Source of the DNA: Rhodococcus sp. (in: high G+C Gram-positive bacteria)
GTDB taxonomy: Bacteria; Actinomycetota; Actinomycetes; Mycobacteriales; Mycobacteriaceae
Assembly: GCA_012515885.1 (NCBI GenBank)
Contig: JAAYXN010000119.1
Location: 1-7,845, forward strand
DNA: 7,845 nt
Reading direction: 5' to 3'
How positions within the stretch are numbered: position 1 is the first letter of the stretch; every line of letters starts with the position of its first letter. Positions 1 through 5,720 of this stretch are shown here, piece after piece. A program made the position numbers and the translations under genes. The notes beneath the pieces were generated by a model. The model worked only from the letters and a program-made list of their open reading frames with translations, was not told where the DNA came from and did not search any database.

Positions 1-213
1 AGCGTCCGGGATCTCGATGCGATGAGCGTCAATGCCCTTCTCGGCGAGCGCATTTCGCACAACCTCTGCGGTTTCTGCCAGTGGCGGCTGGTGGAAGATC
101 GCGACAGTGCGCGTGCCCTCCAATTCAGATACGAGATCACCGAGCAGGCCTCGGCCAATCACCACGGAATACGGGTCCGCAGTCTTTACCTCTACGCGCA
201 CCGGTTCGGTCAC
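1..213 (-). CDS. aroB: 3-dehydroquinate synthase, N-terminal part (runs off the left edge)
   Basis: The frame starts at a GTG (213-211) and stays open for 71 codons to the window edge. The product begins MTEPVRVEVKTADPYSVVIG and continues with an RGLL element, which is the typical opening of the NAD-binding half of AroB. AroB converts DAHP to 3-dehydroquinate, the second shikimate-pathway step, in the cytoplasm. It needs NAD and a divalent metal. About four fifths of the protein is missing, including the metal-binding and catalytic residues, so intactness cannot be judged. The start is supported by a GGGGAG Shine-Dalgarno-like stretch at 221-226 with a 7-nt spacer, and by its place 1 nt after the aroK stop (TGA-A-GTG). 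Transcription and translation are probably coupled to aroK. The assignment rests on the N-terminal similarity plus the aroC-aroK-aroB order. Confidence 0.9.
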   Translation of the reverse strand, partial: MTEPVRVEVKTADPYSVVIGRGLLGDLVSELEGTRTVAIFHQPPLAETAEVVRNALAEKGIDAHRIEIPDA

Positions 214-214
214 T

Positions 215-757
215 TCACTGCTCCCCAGTTGATTGGTGTCCCGCGTGTGGGGACTTTTCTAGTTCGGTAACTAACTGTTGGACGACACGTGCGGGGCTGC
301 GCCCGTCAGTACGCACCCGCAGTGTCGCCACTTGCCGGTAAATCGGCCTACGCAGCCGCATCATCTCGCGGTATTTCGCGCGTGGATCACCACCGGTCAA
401 CAGTGGTCGACCTGTTGCGGCACCCGTGCGCTTTAATCCTTCAGCCACACTGATTTCGAGATAGACGACGGTGTGGCCTTCTAGCAGCTTGCGGGTCGCC
501 GTCGAGAGCACCGCGCCGCCGCCTAGCGACAACACCCCATCGTGTTCGCGAAGAGATTTCGCAACAACCTGCTCTTCCAGTTCACGAAATACCGGTTCAC
601 CATCAGTAGCAAAGATCTCCGGGATGCTGCGGCCCGCCGTCTCCTCGATAGCGATGTCGGTATCGAGGAGCGGCACGTCGAGCGCGGTCGCCAACCGGCG
701 ACCGATGGTGGATTTACCCGCCCCAGGTGGCCCGATGAGGACGGCGATCGGCGCCAT
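215..757 (-). CDS. aroK: Shikimate kinase
   Basis: This 180-residue protein phosphorylates the 3-hydroxyl of shikimate with ATP, the fifth step of the pathway. It is full length for the family, with a slightly long tail after about residue 165. Visible elements are the Walker A loop GPPGAGKST (residues 9-17), D34 and R58 (in FRELE) for shikimate binding, the glycine triplet G79-G81 (Walker B region), and R117 and R136 (lid and active-site arginines). The numbering coincides with that of the M. tuberculosis enzyme as I know it. The ATG start shares its first base pairs with the aroC stop (TAATG, 1-nt overlap). No clear separate Shine-Dalgarno is seen, so translation probably depends on ribosomes finishing aroC. 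The stop is 1 nt before aroB. All key residues are present, so it should be active. Confidence 0.97.
   Translation of the reverse strand: MAPIAVLIGPPGAGKSTIGRRLATALDVPLLDTDIAIEETAGRSIPEIFATDGEPVFRELEEQVVAKSLREHDGVLSLGGGAVLSTATRKLLEGHTVVYLEISVAEGLKRTGAATGRPLLTGGDPRAKYREMMRLRRPIYRQVATLRVRTDGRSPARVVQQLVTELEKSPHAGHQSTGEQ
221..226 (-). promoter_or_regulatory. Ribosome binding site of aroB
   Basis: GGGGAG on the minus strand lies 7 nt before the GTG at 213 and inside the last codons of aroK. It decides the aroB start: this GTG is the only sensible initiator next to it, because the GTG just upstream is followed at once by an in-frame TGA. Confidence 0.6.
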
Positions 758-1944
758 TAGCGCGGTGGACGCGCAGCGATCGCGTCGGCGTAGCGACGGA
801 AGTTAGATGCCGTCTCGCCCAGGGAATCGCCGCCGAACTTCTGCAGCGCTGCCTGCGCAACTACGAGGGCCACCATCGCCTCCGCGACGACACCGGCAGC
901 GGGAACTGCACACACGTCCGAACGCTGGTGGATGGCGACAGCCTGCTCGCCGGTGGACATGTCGACCGTCGACAGCGCCCGCGGCACTGTCGAAATCGGC
1001 TTCATTGCTGCACGCACGCGCAGCGGCAGGCCGTTAGTCATGCCGCCCTCAATGCCACCAGCCCGGTTGGTTTCCCGAACAATGCCGTCGGGGCCGGGAG
1101 CGATTTCGTCGTGCGCGGCGCTACCGCGGCGCCGCGCGGTTTCAAAACCGTCTCCGACCTCAACACCCTTAATGGCCTGAATTCCCATGAGTGCACCGGC
1201 CAGGCGAGCGTCGAGACGCTCCTCCCCGGAGACGAACGAGCCCAATCCAACAGGAAGTCCGTGTACGACAACTTCGACGATGCCGCCGAGAGTGTCGCCA
1301 TCACGCTTGGCTGCCTCGATCTCGGCGATCATGGACTCTGCAGCGTCGCTGCCGAAAGCACGCACCGGGCTTTCATCGATGGCGGCGAGATCCGAGTACT
1401 CCGGCACCGGTCCCTCGTAAGGGGTGGAAGCACCGATGGAGATGACGTGTGAGAGCACCTCGACGCCGAAGAGCTGGCGAAGCAGGTTGCGAGCAACGGT
1501 TCCCGCGGCAACACGTGCCGCGGTTTCGCGGGCGCTCGCACGTTCGAGCACGGGGCGGGCGTCGTCGAAATCGTATTTGAGCATCCCGGCGTAGTCGGCA
1601 TGGCCCGGACGCGGACGGGTGAGCGGCGCGTTGCGCGCCTGATCCTCAAGCAACGCCGGATCGACGGGGTCGGCGGACATGATGGTTTCCCACTTGGGCC
1701 ACTCGGTGTTGCCGATCTGGATGGCGATCGGGCCGCCCAGGGTGAGACCGTGGCGGACGCCACCAAGGACGGTGACCTTATCTGCCTCAAACTTCATTCG
1801 AGCACCGCGGCCGTAGCCGAGTCGGCGGCGAGCCAACTGAGTCGAGATGTCGTCGGTCGTGATTTCTACCCCGGCCACCATTCCCTCAAGCATCGACACG
1901 AGGGCAGGTCCGTGGGACTCTCCAGCAGTAATCCAGCGCAGCAC
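757..1944 (-). CDS. aroC: Chorismate synthase
   Basis: The protein has 395 residues, the usual length. Chorismate synthase removes phosphate from 5-enolpyruvylshikimate-3-phosphate (EPSP) in the last shikimate-pathway step, using reduced FMN that is not net consumed. Landmarks are GESHGPALV near the N-terminus (active-site H11), the RRLGYGRGARMK stretch (40-51), RPRPGHADYAG (110-120, H115), the RASARETAARVAAG signature (135-148), GGMTNGLPL (300-308) and HQRSDVCAVPA (339-349) with the conserved aspartate D343. It starts with GTG. A GGAAAG ribosome binding sequence at 1954-1959 has a 9-nt spacer. It follows the peptidase gene by 39 nt and overlaps aroK by 1 nt. In M. tuberculosis the orthologue is named aroF. 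No defect is seen. Confidence 0.98.
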   Translation of the reverse strand: MLRWITAGESHGPALVSMLEGMVAGVEITTDDISTQLARRRLGYGRGARMKFEADKVTVLGGVRHGLTLGGPIAIQIGNTEWPKWETIMSADPVDPALLEDQARNAPLTRPRPGHADYAGMLKYDFDDARPVLERASARETAARVAAGTVARNLLRQLFGVEVLSHVISIGASTPYEGPVPEYSDLAAIDESPVRAFGSDAAESMIAEIEAAKRDGDTLGGIVEVVVHGLPVGLGSFVSGEERLDARLAGALMGIQAIKGVEVGDGFETARRRGSAAHDEIAPGPDGIVRETNRAGGIEGGMTNGLPLRVRAAMKPISTVPRALSTVDMSTGEQAVAIHQRSDVCAVPAAGVVAEAMVALVVAQAALQKFGGDSLGETASNFRRYADAIAARPPR

Positions 1945-1953
1945 GACCTCTAT

Positions 1954-1959
1954 CTTTCC
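1954..1959 (-). promoter_or_regulatory. Ribosome binding site of aroC
   Basis: GGAAAG on the minus strand ends 9 nt before the GTG at 1944. It supports a start that places GESHG at residue 8, as in other chorismate synthases. The 39-nt gap it lies in (1945-1983) shows no hairpin with a T run, so transcription probably continues from the peptidase gene into aroC. Confidence 0.5.
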
Positions 1960-1983
1960 ACGTCGACGCGCGGCCCTGCTCTC

Positions 1984-2448
1984 TCACCCCCATACTGCTA
2001 GGCCGAGAGCCCCCAGCGTCGCAACACACATTGATGGACCGTGCGGGACGCGTCCGCCGGTGCGGGAGAAGGAAGCGATCCCCCAGATGGCGGTAATCAC
2101 CGGGGCCGCGATGGCCGCGCCCATCCACGCCGCAGGTCCGGCGAGCCCGGACACCGCTCCCAGACCCAGTGCCAGTTTGACATCACCGGCGCCCATCGAG
2201 CCCGGCGAAACCCACCACACGGCGCCGTGGAGCGCGGCGAGACCGATTCCATAGGCGAGCGCCATCGCCACCTGCCCCGTGTAGGCGGCATAACCGAGAA
2301 CTGCCGCGAACCCGGGCAGCGTCAGGTAGTTCGGGAGACGATGAGCCCGCAGATCGGTGACGCACAGGCTCACACACCAGCCGACAAGCACAAGCGCGAG
2401 CATCACCTCGGCGGGCGCGGCCACACTGCCGCAGTTTGCGGTGTTCAT
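1984..2448 (-). CDS. Small A24-family prepilin peptidase (peptidase domain only)
   Basis: This 154-residue, very hydrophobic protein looks like the peptidase half of type IV prepilin peptidases. It has an aspartate in TDLRAHRLPN (D32), right after a first membrane segment (about 14-31), and the GxGD signature GAGD (86-89, D89), followed by KLALGLG. The A24 family uses these two membrane-embedded aspartates to cut leader peptides from prepilins. Further membrane segments are likely at about 44-57, 60-80, 91-105, 109-125 and 141-153. The N-terminal cysteine-containing methyltransferase domain of PilD-type enzymes is absent, so it resembles TadV/FppA-like or archaeal-type single-domain enzymes. 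An orthologue (Rv2551c) sits next to aroE in M. tuberculosis. Its substrate is not in this window. The ATG has no good Shine-Dalgarno, and internal GTG or ATG starts at codons 9 and 16 are possible. Confidence 0.87.
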   Translation of the reverse strand: MNTANCGSVAAPAEVMLALVLVGWCVSLCVTDLRAHRLPNYLTLPGFAAVLGYAAYTGQVAMALAYGIGLAALHGAVWWVSPGSMGAGDVKLALGLGAVSGLAGPAAWMGAAIAAPVITAIWGIASFSRTGGRVPHGPSMCVATLGALGLAVWG

Positions 2449-2480
2449 GCCGCCAGCATGTCGCGGTCGAGAAGCCGCAC
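2445..2480 (-). CDS. Possible 11-residue leader ORF before the prepilin peptidase
   Basis: A GTG at 2480 opens a frame reading MRLLDRDMLAA and ending in a TGA that overlaps the peptidase ATG as ATGA. A strong GGAGG lies at 2495-2499, but its 14-nt distance to this GTG is too long for a good Shine-Dalgarno. The frame has no stop for some distance upstream, so it may be chance. If translated, it would deliver ribosomes to the peptidase start, which lacks its own clear binding site. This is weak, purely sequence-based support. Confidence 0.15.
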   Translation of the reverse strand: MRLLDRDMLAA

Positions 2481-2509
2481 CCCGCTGTAGTGATCCTCCG
2501 AAACAGATC

Positions 2510-2535
2510 TGTGGATACGCAAGACCTGTGGATAA
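2510..2535 (-). promoter_or_regulatory. Two tandem DnaA-box-like 9-mers between aroE and the peptidase gene
   Basis: On the minus strand, 2535-2527 reads TTATCCACA, an exact match to the classical DnaA box. Bases 2518-2510 read GTATCCACA, which differs at one position. They share the orientation and have start points 17 bp apart. Both lie in the 96-nt gap between the aroE stop and the peptidase start. A 10-bp palindrome, ACAGATCTGT (2503-2512), touches the second box, and a GGAGG follows at 2499-2495. Two boxes are too few for a replication origin. They could bind DnaA for gene control or titration, or be chance. The rest of the gap (2449-2544) shows no confident promoter or terminator. Confidence 0.4.
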
Positions 2536-2544
2536 ACCGGGCAG

Positions 2545-2805
2545 TTACCCCAGCAGCGCGGCGGACATCGCAGCCTTGGGCGCTGGGCTACCAGTAAACT
2601 GCTCGACCTGCTCGTACGCCTGGTTAAGCAGCATCGAAATACCGGGCGCAACGATACCGCCATGGCGGGCAACTGCCTCAGCGAGAGGCGTCGGCCACGG
2701 GTCGTAAATCGCGTCCAAGACGACCGGGGCCCGGCCCAATGCGTCGGCGATCAGGGCCGCTGCGGGTGCGGGCACCGTACTCACCAGCACGGCGCTGCGG
2801 GCGCA
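2545..2805 (-). CDS. aroE: AroE C-terminal fragment, downstream of the TAG
   Basis: This segment is in the same frame as the N-terminal fragment and holds the rest of AroE. It contains VLVSTVPA, the DAIYDPWPTPL block typical of actinobacterial shikimate dehydrogenases, and the C-terminal MLLNQAYEQVEQFTG stretch, whose glutamine normally contacts shikimate. A GTG at 2790 could restart translation 15 nt after the TAG, giving 81 residues. No good Shine-Dalgarno precedes it, so a restart would depend on terminating ribosomes. By itself it has no complete domain. Its good conservation argues that the gene was disrupted recently or not at all. Confidence 0.55.
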   Translation of the reverse strand, partial: CARSAVLVSTVPAPAAALIADALGRAPVVLDAIYDPWPTPLAEAVARHGGIVAPGISMLLNQAYEQVEQFTGSPAPKAAMSAALLG

Positions 2806-3393
2806 CTAGTCGGCGACGTCTTCAGTCATCGGCCGCCACGACACAGCCAGACCTACCGATTCACCGCAGTCCAGTGCGCCGCGGGCCCGCTCTTGATCAC
2901 GCGCAATGATGGTCACGGAACCGATGCCCAGGTTCGCGAGCGCAACCAGCGCCGGGCGAGCGGTACCACCGGCACCAACGACAATCGCGTGCCGACCAGT
3001 GACGTCCCCGAGCCCTGCGTCAGCGAGCGCGCCGGTGACGCCGTCGATATCTGTGCAGTCAGCGCGCCACCCGTCCTCGGTGCGCACCAGGGTGTTCGCT
3101 GAACCCACGATCTGTGCGCGCTCGGTAGCGATGTCGGCGAACTCCAGTGCTGCGAGCTTGCCGGGCATGGTTACCGACAGCCCCACCCATTCGGGGCCGA
3201 GGCCAGATACCAGCCCGGGCAACTGCTCCGCGGTGCATTCGATCCGGTCATAGGTCCAGGTGTCTAACCCCAATGCGCGATAGGCCGCGAGATGTAATAC
3301 CGGCGACTTCGAATGTGCGATGGGCGAGCCCAGGACGGCAGCTTTACGTGGCTGTGCCGCGCCGACTGGTTGAGTGCTGGAGTTATCGGCCAC
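2806..3393 (-). CDS. aroE: AroE N-terminal fragment: substrate-binding domain and start of the NADP-binding domain
   Basis: This is the product made if the TAG is real: 195 residues. It carries the shikimate-binding serines in SPIAHSKSP (S28 and S30), the catalytic lysine in VTMPGK (K79), N100 in SANTLV, and D115 in the TDIDG motif. It also has the glycine loop GAGGTA (140-145) and an ARD segment (164-166) likely to meet the NADP phosphate. Residue 113 is cysteine where the family usually has asparagine (NTD). The fragment lacks the last strands of the Rossmann fold and the C-terminal helix with the conserved glutamine, so it is unlikely to fold into an active enzyme alone. The start is a GTG inside the mltG end, with a weak AGCGGA-like binding site before it. 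Confidence 0.75.
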   Translation of the reverse strand: MADNSSTQPVGAAQPRKAAVLGSPIAHSKSPVLHLAAYRALGLDTWTYDRIECTAEQLPGLVSGLGPEWVGLSVTMPGKLAALEFADIATERAQIVGSANTLVRTEDGWRADCTDIDGVTGALADAGLGDVTGRHAIVVGAGGTARPALVALANLGIGSVTIIARDQERARGALDCGESVGLAVSWRPMTEDVAD

Positions 3394-5053
3394 TGCTCAA
3401 GATTCCGCTCTGCAATGCGTGCCGGGTATTGGCGAGGTGCTCTTCGTAGCTGTTCGAGAACAACGTGGTTCCGGCTTCGTCAATCGTCACGAAGTACGTC
3501 CAGTCCCCCGGCTCTGGCGCCTCAGCGGCGCGCAGGGCATCGATGGACGGGGACGCAATCGGAGTTGCGGGCATCCCCGGGCTGGCGTAGGTATTCCACG
3601 GCGTGACCTCGGCCCGGTCTGCGTCCGTCGTGGCCAACTCAGTGGTATCCAGCGCATAGTTGACCGTTGAATCGAACTGCAGCGGCTGGCCGATCGCCAA
3701 CCGGTTGACGATCACGCGCGCAACTTTCGCATAGTCGCTGGGTTTTGCTTCGCGCTCGACCAGCGACGCCGAAATGAGTACCTCGTACGGCGTCATACCG
3801 ACATGGTCACCGGCCGTGCGGATTCCCGTTTCTTCGTACACCGCGGCGCTTGAGGTCACGAGCCTGCGCAAGATGGTGGTGGCGTCAGCGGTTGGATCGA
3901 AATCCCAGCTGCCCGCAGCAATCAGACCCTCAAGTTGACGGTCCCGATCGGGGACGTTGGCGACTTCTGTTGCCGCCCAGTCAGGTACGCCCAAATCGGC
4001 AAGATTTCCCGCACCGGCAGCGTTGAGGTCGTCGTAGCTGACGCACTGATCGGGGCTATCTCCCAGACAGCTCGCTTCCGAAATCAGTGTGTAGATACCC
4101 TTTTTCACAGCCTCGGTCTGCACGTCCTGGCTGTCATGGAGCTGACGGCCAGGATGAATCATCACGTGACCCACGCGCGAGCGAGGTGCGACAAGCTCCG
4201 ACACTGCCTGGGCGGCGGGGATACGTGAGGTAATCCGGTAGAAGCCGGGTTGGACGGAGCTAATCGATTCATTTTGCAGCGCCGCACGGTAGAACGCATT
4301 GGAACTAGCAACGACGTCCTTATCCGCCATTGCCAATGCGATCTGCTGCGCGGTATCGCCAGGCTTGACTTCAATAATTACGGGGCTGCCACCGGGACCT
4401 GCGTAATCCGCAGACGGAGACTCGCCCCCCAGGAACATCTTCCCGCCAACAAAGATCAAGCCGCCCAGCACTGCAAGCACCATGACGGCAGCCAGGCTGC
4501 CAATCCACTTGCCACGACTGCGGCGACGATTACTTGCTTGACGGCGCCGACGCGCGGCGCCCCGGTCACGGCGAGCTGAGGAACCCACTGGTTGCGGCAC
4601 CGCCCGAGCGACCTGTTCGTCACCATCGTCAAATTCATCGCCGTCATCAAAAGGGTCGTCGTTCGCGGCGGCCGGTACGTGGGACGCATCGGGGGTCCCG
4701 GACGTGCTGGGCGCCGACGCCGCGGGGCGCGGCGGGGGCAGATCACGCCGCGGCGGGGGTGGTGTGTCATCAGTGATCGCCGGGATCACCTGTGTGTCAT
4801 TTTCCGACGACGGACGGTCGCTGTACTGGCCGTACTGGTCGTAGCCGTCCTCGAAGTCGCCCACGCGGTAGCCGCGGTCGTCGTAACGCGCATTGGTGTA
4901 CCGCGACTGCTCCTGCTCGCCGGAATTGGCGTCACCAAAATCGGAGGTGTAGCTACCGGGATTGGTGTAATCCGGGTACCCCGAATAGCTGCGGCGACGG
5001 CGAGGCGGATTCTGGCTACTCGGCAACTGTCGGGGAGGCCACTGATCGTTCAC
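3383..5053 (-). CDS. mltG: Endolytic murein transglycosylase MltG (YceG family), with long disordered N-terminus
   Basis: MltG cuts nascent glycan strands in the membrane-near murein and so sets strand length. The 556-residue protein has a cytoplasmic, disordered region (1-182) rich in Tyr, Pro and Asp, with a basic patch (161-181). One membrane anchor follows (about 184-204, WIGSLAAVMVLAVLGGLIFVGG). Outside come a LysM-like part with VKPGDTAQQIA (229-239) and the catalytic domain. The domain shows EGLIAAGSWDF (375-385), the catalytic glutamate in SLVEREA (E433), NRL and LQFDSTVNY (450-466), and TPWNTYASPGMPATPI (484-499). C329 and C337 could form a disulfide. The GTG start overlaps the ruvX stop as GTGA, with AGGTGG at 5063-5068 and a 9-nt spacer. 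It is clearly longer than mycobacterial MltG (about 417 residues), because of the N-terminus. Confidence 0.93.
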   Translation of the reverse strand: MNDQWPPRQLPSSQNPPRRRRSYSGYPDYTNPGSYTSDFGDANSGEQEQSRYTNARYDDRGYRVGDFEDGYDQYGQYSDRPSSENDTQVIPAITDDTPPPPRRDLPPPRPAASAPSTSGTPDASHVPAAANDDPFDDGDEFDDGDEQVARAVPQPVGSSARRDRGAARRRRQASNRRRSRGKWIGSLAAVMVLAVLGGLIFVGGKMFLGGESPSADYAGPGGSPVIIEVKPGDTAQQIALAMADKDVVASSNAFYRAALQNESISSVQPGFYRITSRIPAAQAVSELVAPRSRVGHVMIHPGRQLHDSQDVQTEAVKKGIYTLISEASCLGDSPDQCVSYDDLNAAGAGNLADLGVPDWAATEVANVPDRDRQLEGLIAAGSWDFDPTADATTILRRLVTSSAAVYEETGIRTAGDHVGMTPYEVLISASLVEREAKPSDYAKVARVIVNRLAIGQPLQFDSTVNYALDTTELATTDADRAEVTPWNTYASPGMPATPIASPSIDALRAAEAPEPGDWTYFVTIDEAGTTLFSNSYEEHLANTRHALQSGILSSGR

Positions 5054-5718
5054 AATGACCGACCACCTAGGTCGCCGTGATCGCTGGCCGTGTCCTCAAC
5101 CGAATTACCCGCAGTGTCACTGCTATGCACCGACTTGCTCCGCTCGTCTAGCCATCCCTGCAAAATCGCTACCGCGGCGGCCTGATCGATGACGTGACGC
5201 TGGCCGCGCGAGTCGACTCCGCTTGCCCGCATCGCACGTGATGCCGCAACCGTCGTCAATCGTTCGTCGGCCAACCGTACCGGTATCGGCGCGATCGCTC
5301 TACGGAGCCTCCGAGCAAACGCGACGGCGATGGAGGCTGCCTTGCCACGTTCACCACGTAGCGTGCGAGGTAGTCCGACAACAACTTCCACAGCTTCGTA
5401 TTCCGTCACAATGTCACAGATGCGATGCAGGTCAGGTGCGTCGGGCCCTTGATTTTTGGCGCGCGGCACCGTCTCGACGGGCGTGGCAAGGATGCCGTCG
5501 GGATCGCATGCGGCGACACCAATCCGGACGCTACCGACGTCAATTCCGATGCGTCGTCCACGACCTGGGTCATCTAAACCTGGGCGGTCCGGTTCTGTGA
5601 ATTTCACCGAATCTGCCTGCGGCGTCTGCGCTATTTCCTGCGGATCTGCGGCGACAGCGTCACCGCCTGGCTGGGAGTCAGCACTATGGGAGGGGTCCGG
5701 CGTGCCGGAGGCCACCAC
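5050..5718 (-). CDS. ruvX: RuvX/YqgF, putative Holliday junction resolvase or pre-16S rRNA nuclease
   Basis: This RNase-H-fold protein was first proposed as a Holliday junction resolvase. In E. coli the family is tied to 16S rRNA 5'-end maturation. The core (about 55-191) has RRIGIDVGSVRIGVA with the first catalytic aspartate D60, VVVGLPRTLRGE (112-123), RLADERLTT (148-156, D151/E152) and HVIDQAAAVAILQGWLD with D178. These are the usual acidic active-site residues. About 54 residues precede the core and about 30 follow it, all polar and probably disordered; the total of 222 compares with about 140 in E. coli. The start GTG (5718) is supported by GGAAGG at 5728-5733 and lies 2 nt after the alaS stop. 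A second GTG follows directly. It overlaps mltG by 4 nt. The product is likely made together with AlaRS. Confidence 0.92.
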   Translation of the reverse strand: MVASGTPDPSHSADSQPGGDAVAADPQEIAQTPQADSVKFTEPDRPGLDDPGRGRRIGIDVGSVRIGVAACDPDGILATPVETVPRAKNQGPDAPDLHRICDIVTEYEAVEVVVGLPRTLRGERGKAASIAVAFARRLRRAIAPIPVRLADERLTTVAASRAMRASGVDSRGQRHVIDQAAAVAILQGWLDERSKSVHSSDTAGNSVEDTASDHGDLGGRSL

Positions 5719-5720
5719 CG

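Larger units (their letters stand above)
2545..3393 (-). pseudogene. aroE: Shikimate dehydrogenase gene interrupted by an in-frame TAG
   Basis: Read without the break, this region encodes a shikimate dehydrogenase of about 282 codons, the normal family length. The enzyme reduces 3-dehydroshikimate to shikimate with NADPH. A TAG at 2808-2806 ends translation after residue 195. The frame continues unchanged behind it (CARSAVLVSTVPAP) and stays AroE-like to a TAA at 2545-2547. Nothing is missing between the halves, so this is a point lesion or a sequencing error, not a deletion. Shifting the three codons TAG-TGC-GCC by one base gives CTA-GTG-CGC (Leu-Val-Arg), which would result from a lost C and a gained C in neighbouring C runs. 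The gene starts with GTG and overlaps the mltG stop by 11 nt. If the lesion is real, the cell needs another dehydrogenase or external aromatic compounds. Confidence 0.8.

Noticed and set aside
1945..1983. Terminator between the peptidase gene and aroC
   Set aside because: No stem-loop followed by a T run is visible in either direction, and the gap fits a ribosome binding site only.
1600..2254. Plus-strand frames antisense to aroC and the peptidase
   Set aside because: They show no motifs or conserved features, and they overlap well-supported genes on the other strand.
2510..2535. Replication origin
   Set aside because: Only two DnaA-like boxes are present, there is no AT-rich unwinding region, and dnaA, dnaN or parB are not nearby.
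2445..2672. 75-codon minus-strand frame running from the aroE end through the gap
   Set aside because: Most of it is an out-of-frame reading of conserved aroE sequence. Only its last 11 codons are considered, as a possible leader.
3451..3462. Inverted repeat TGTTC-GA-GAACA, somewhat like an SOS-type operator
   Set aside because: It lies inside the conserved coding sequence of mltG, does not match the mycobacterial LexA consensus in arrangement, and is short enough for chance.
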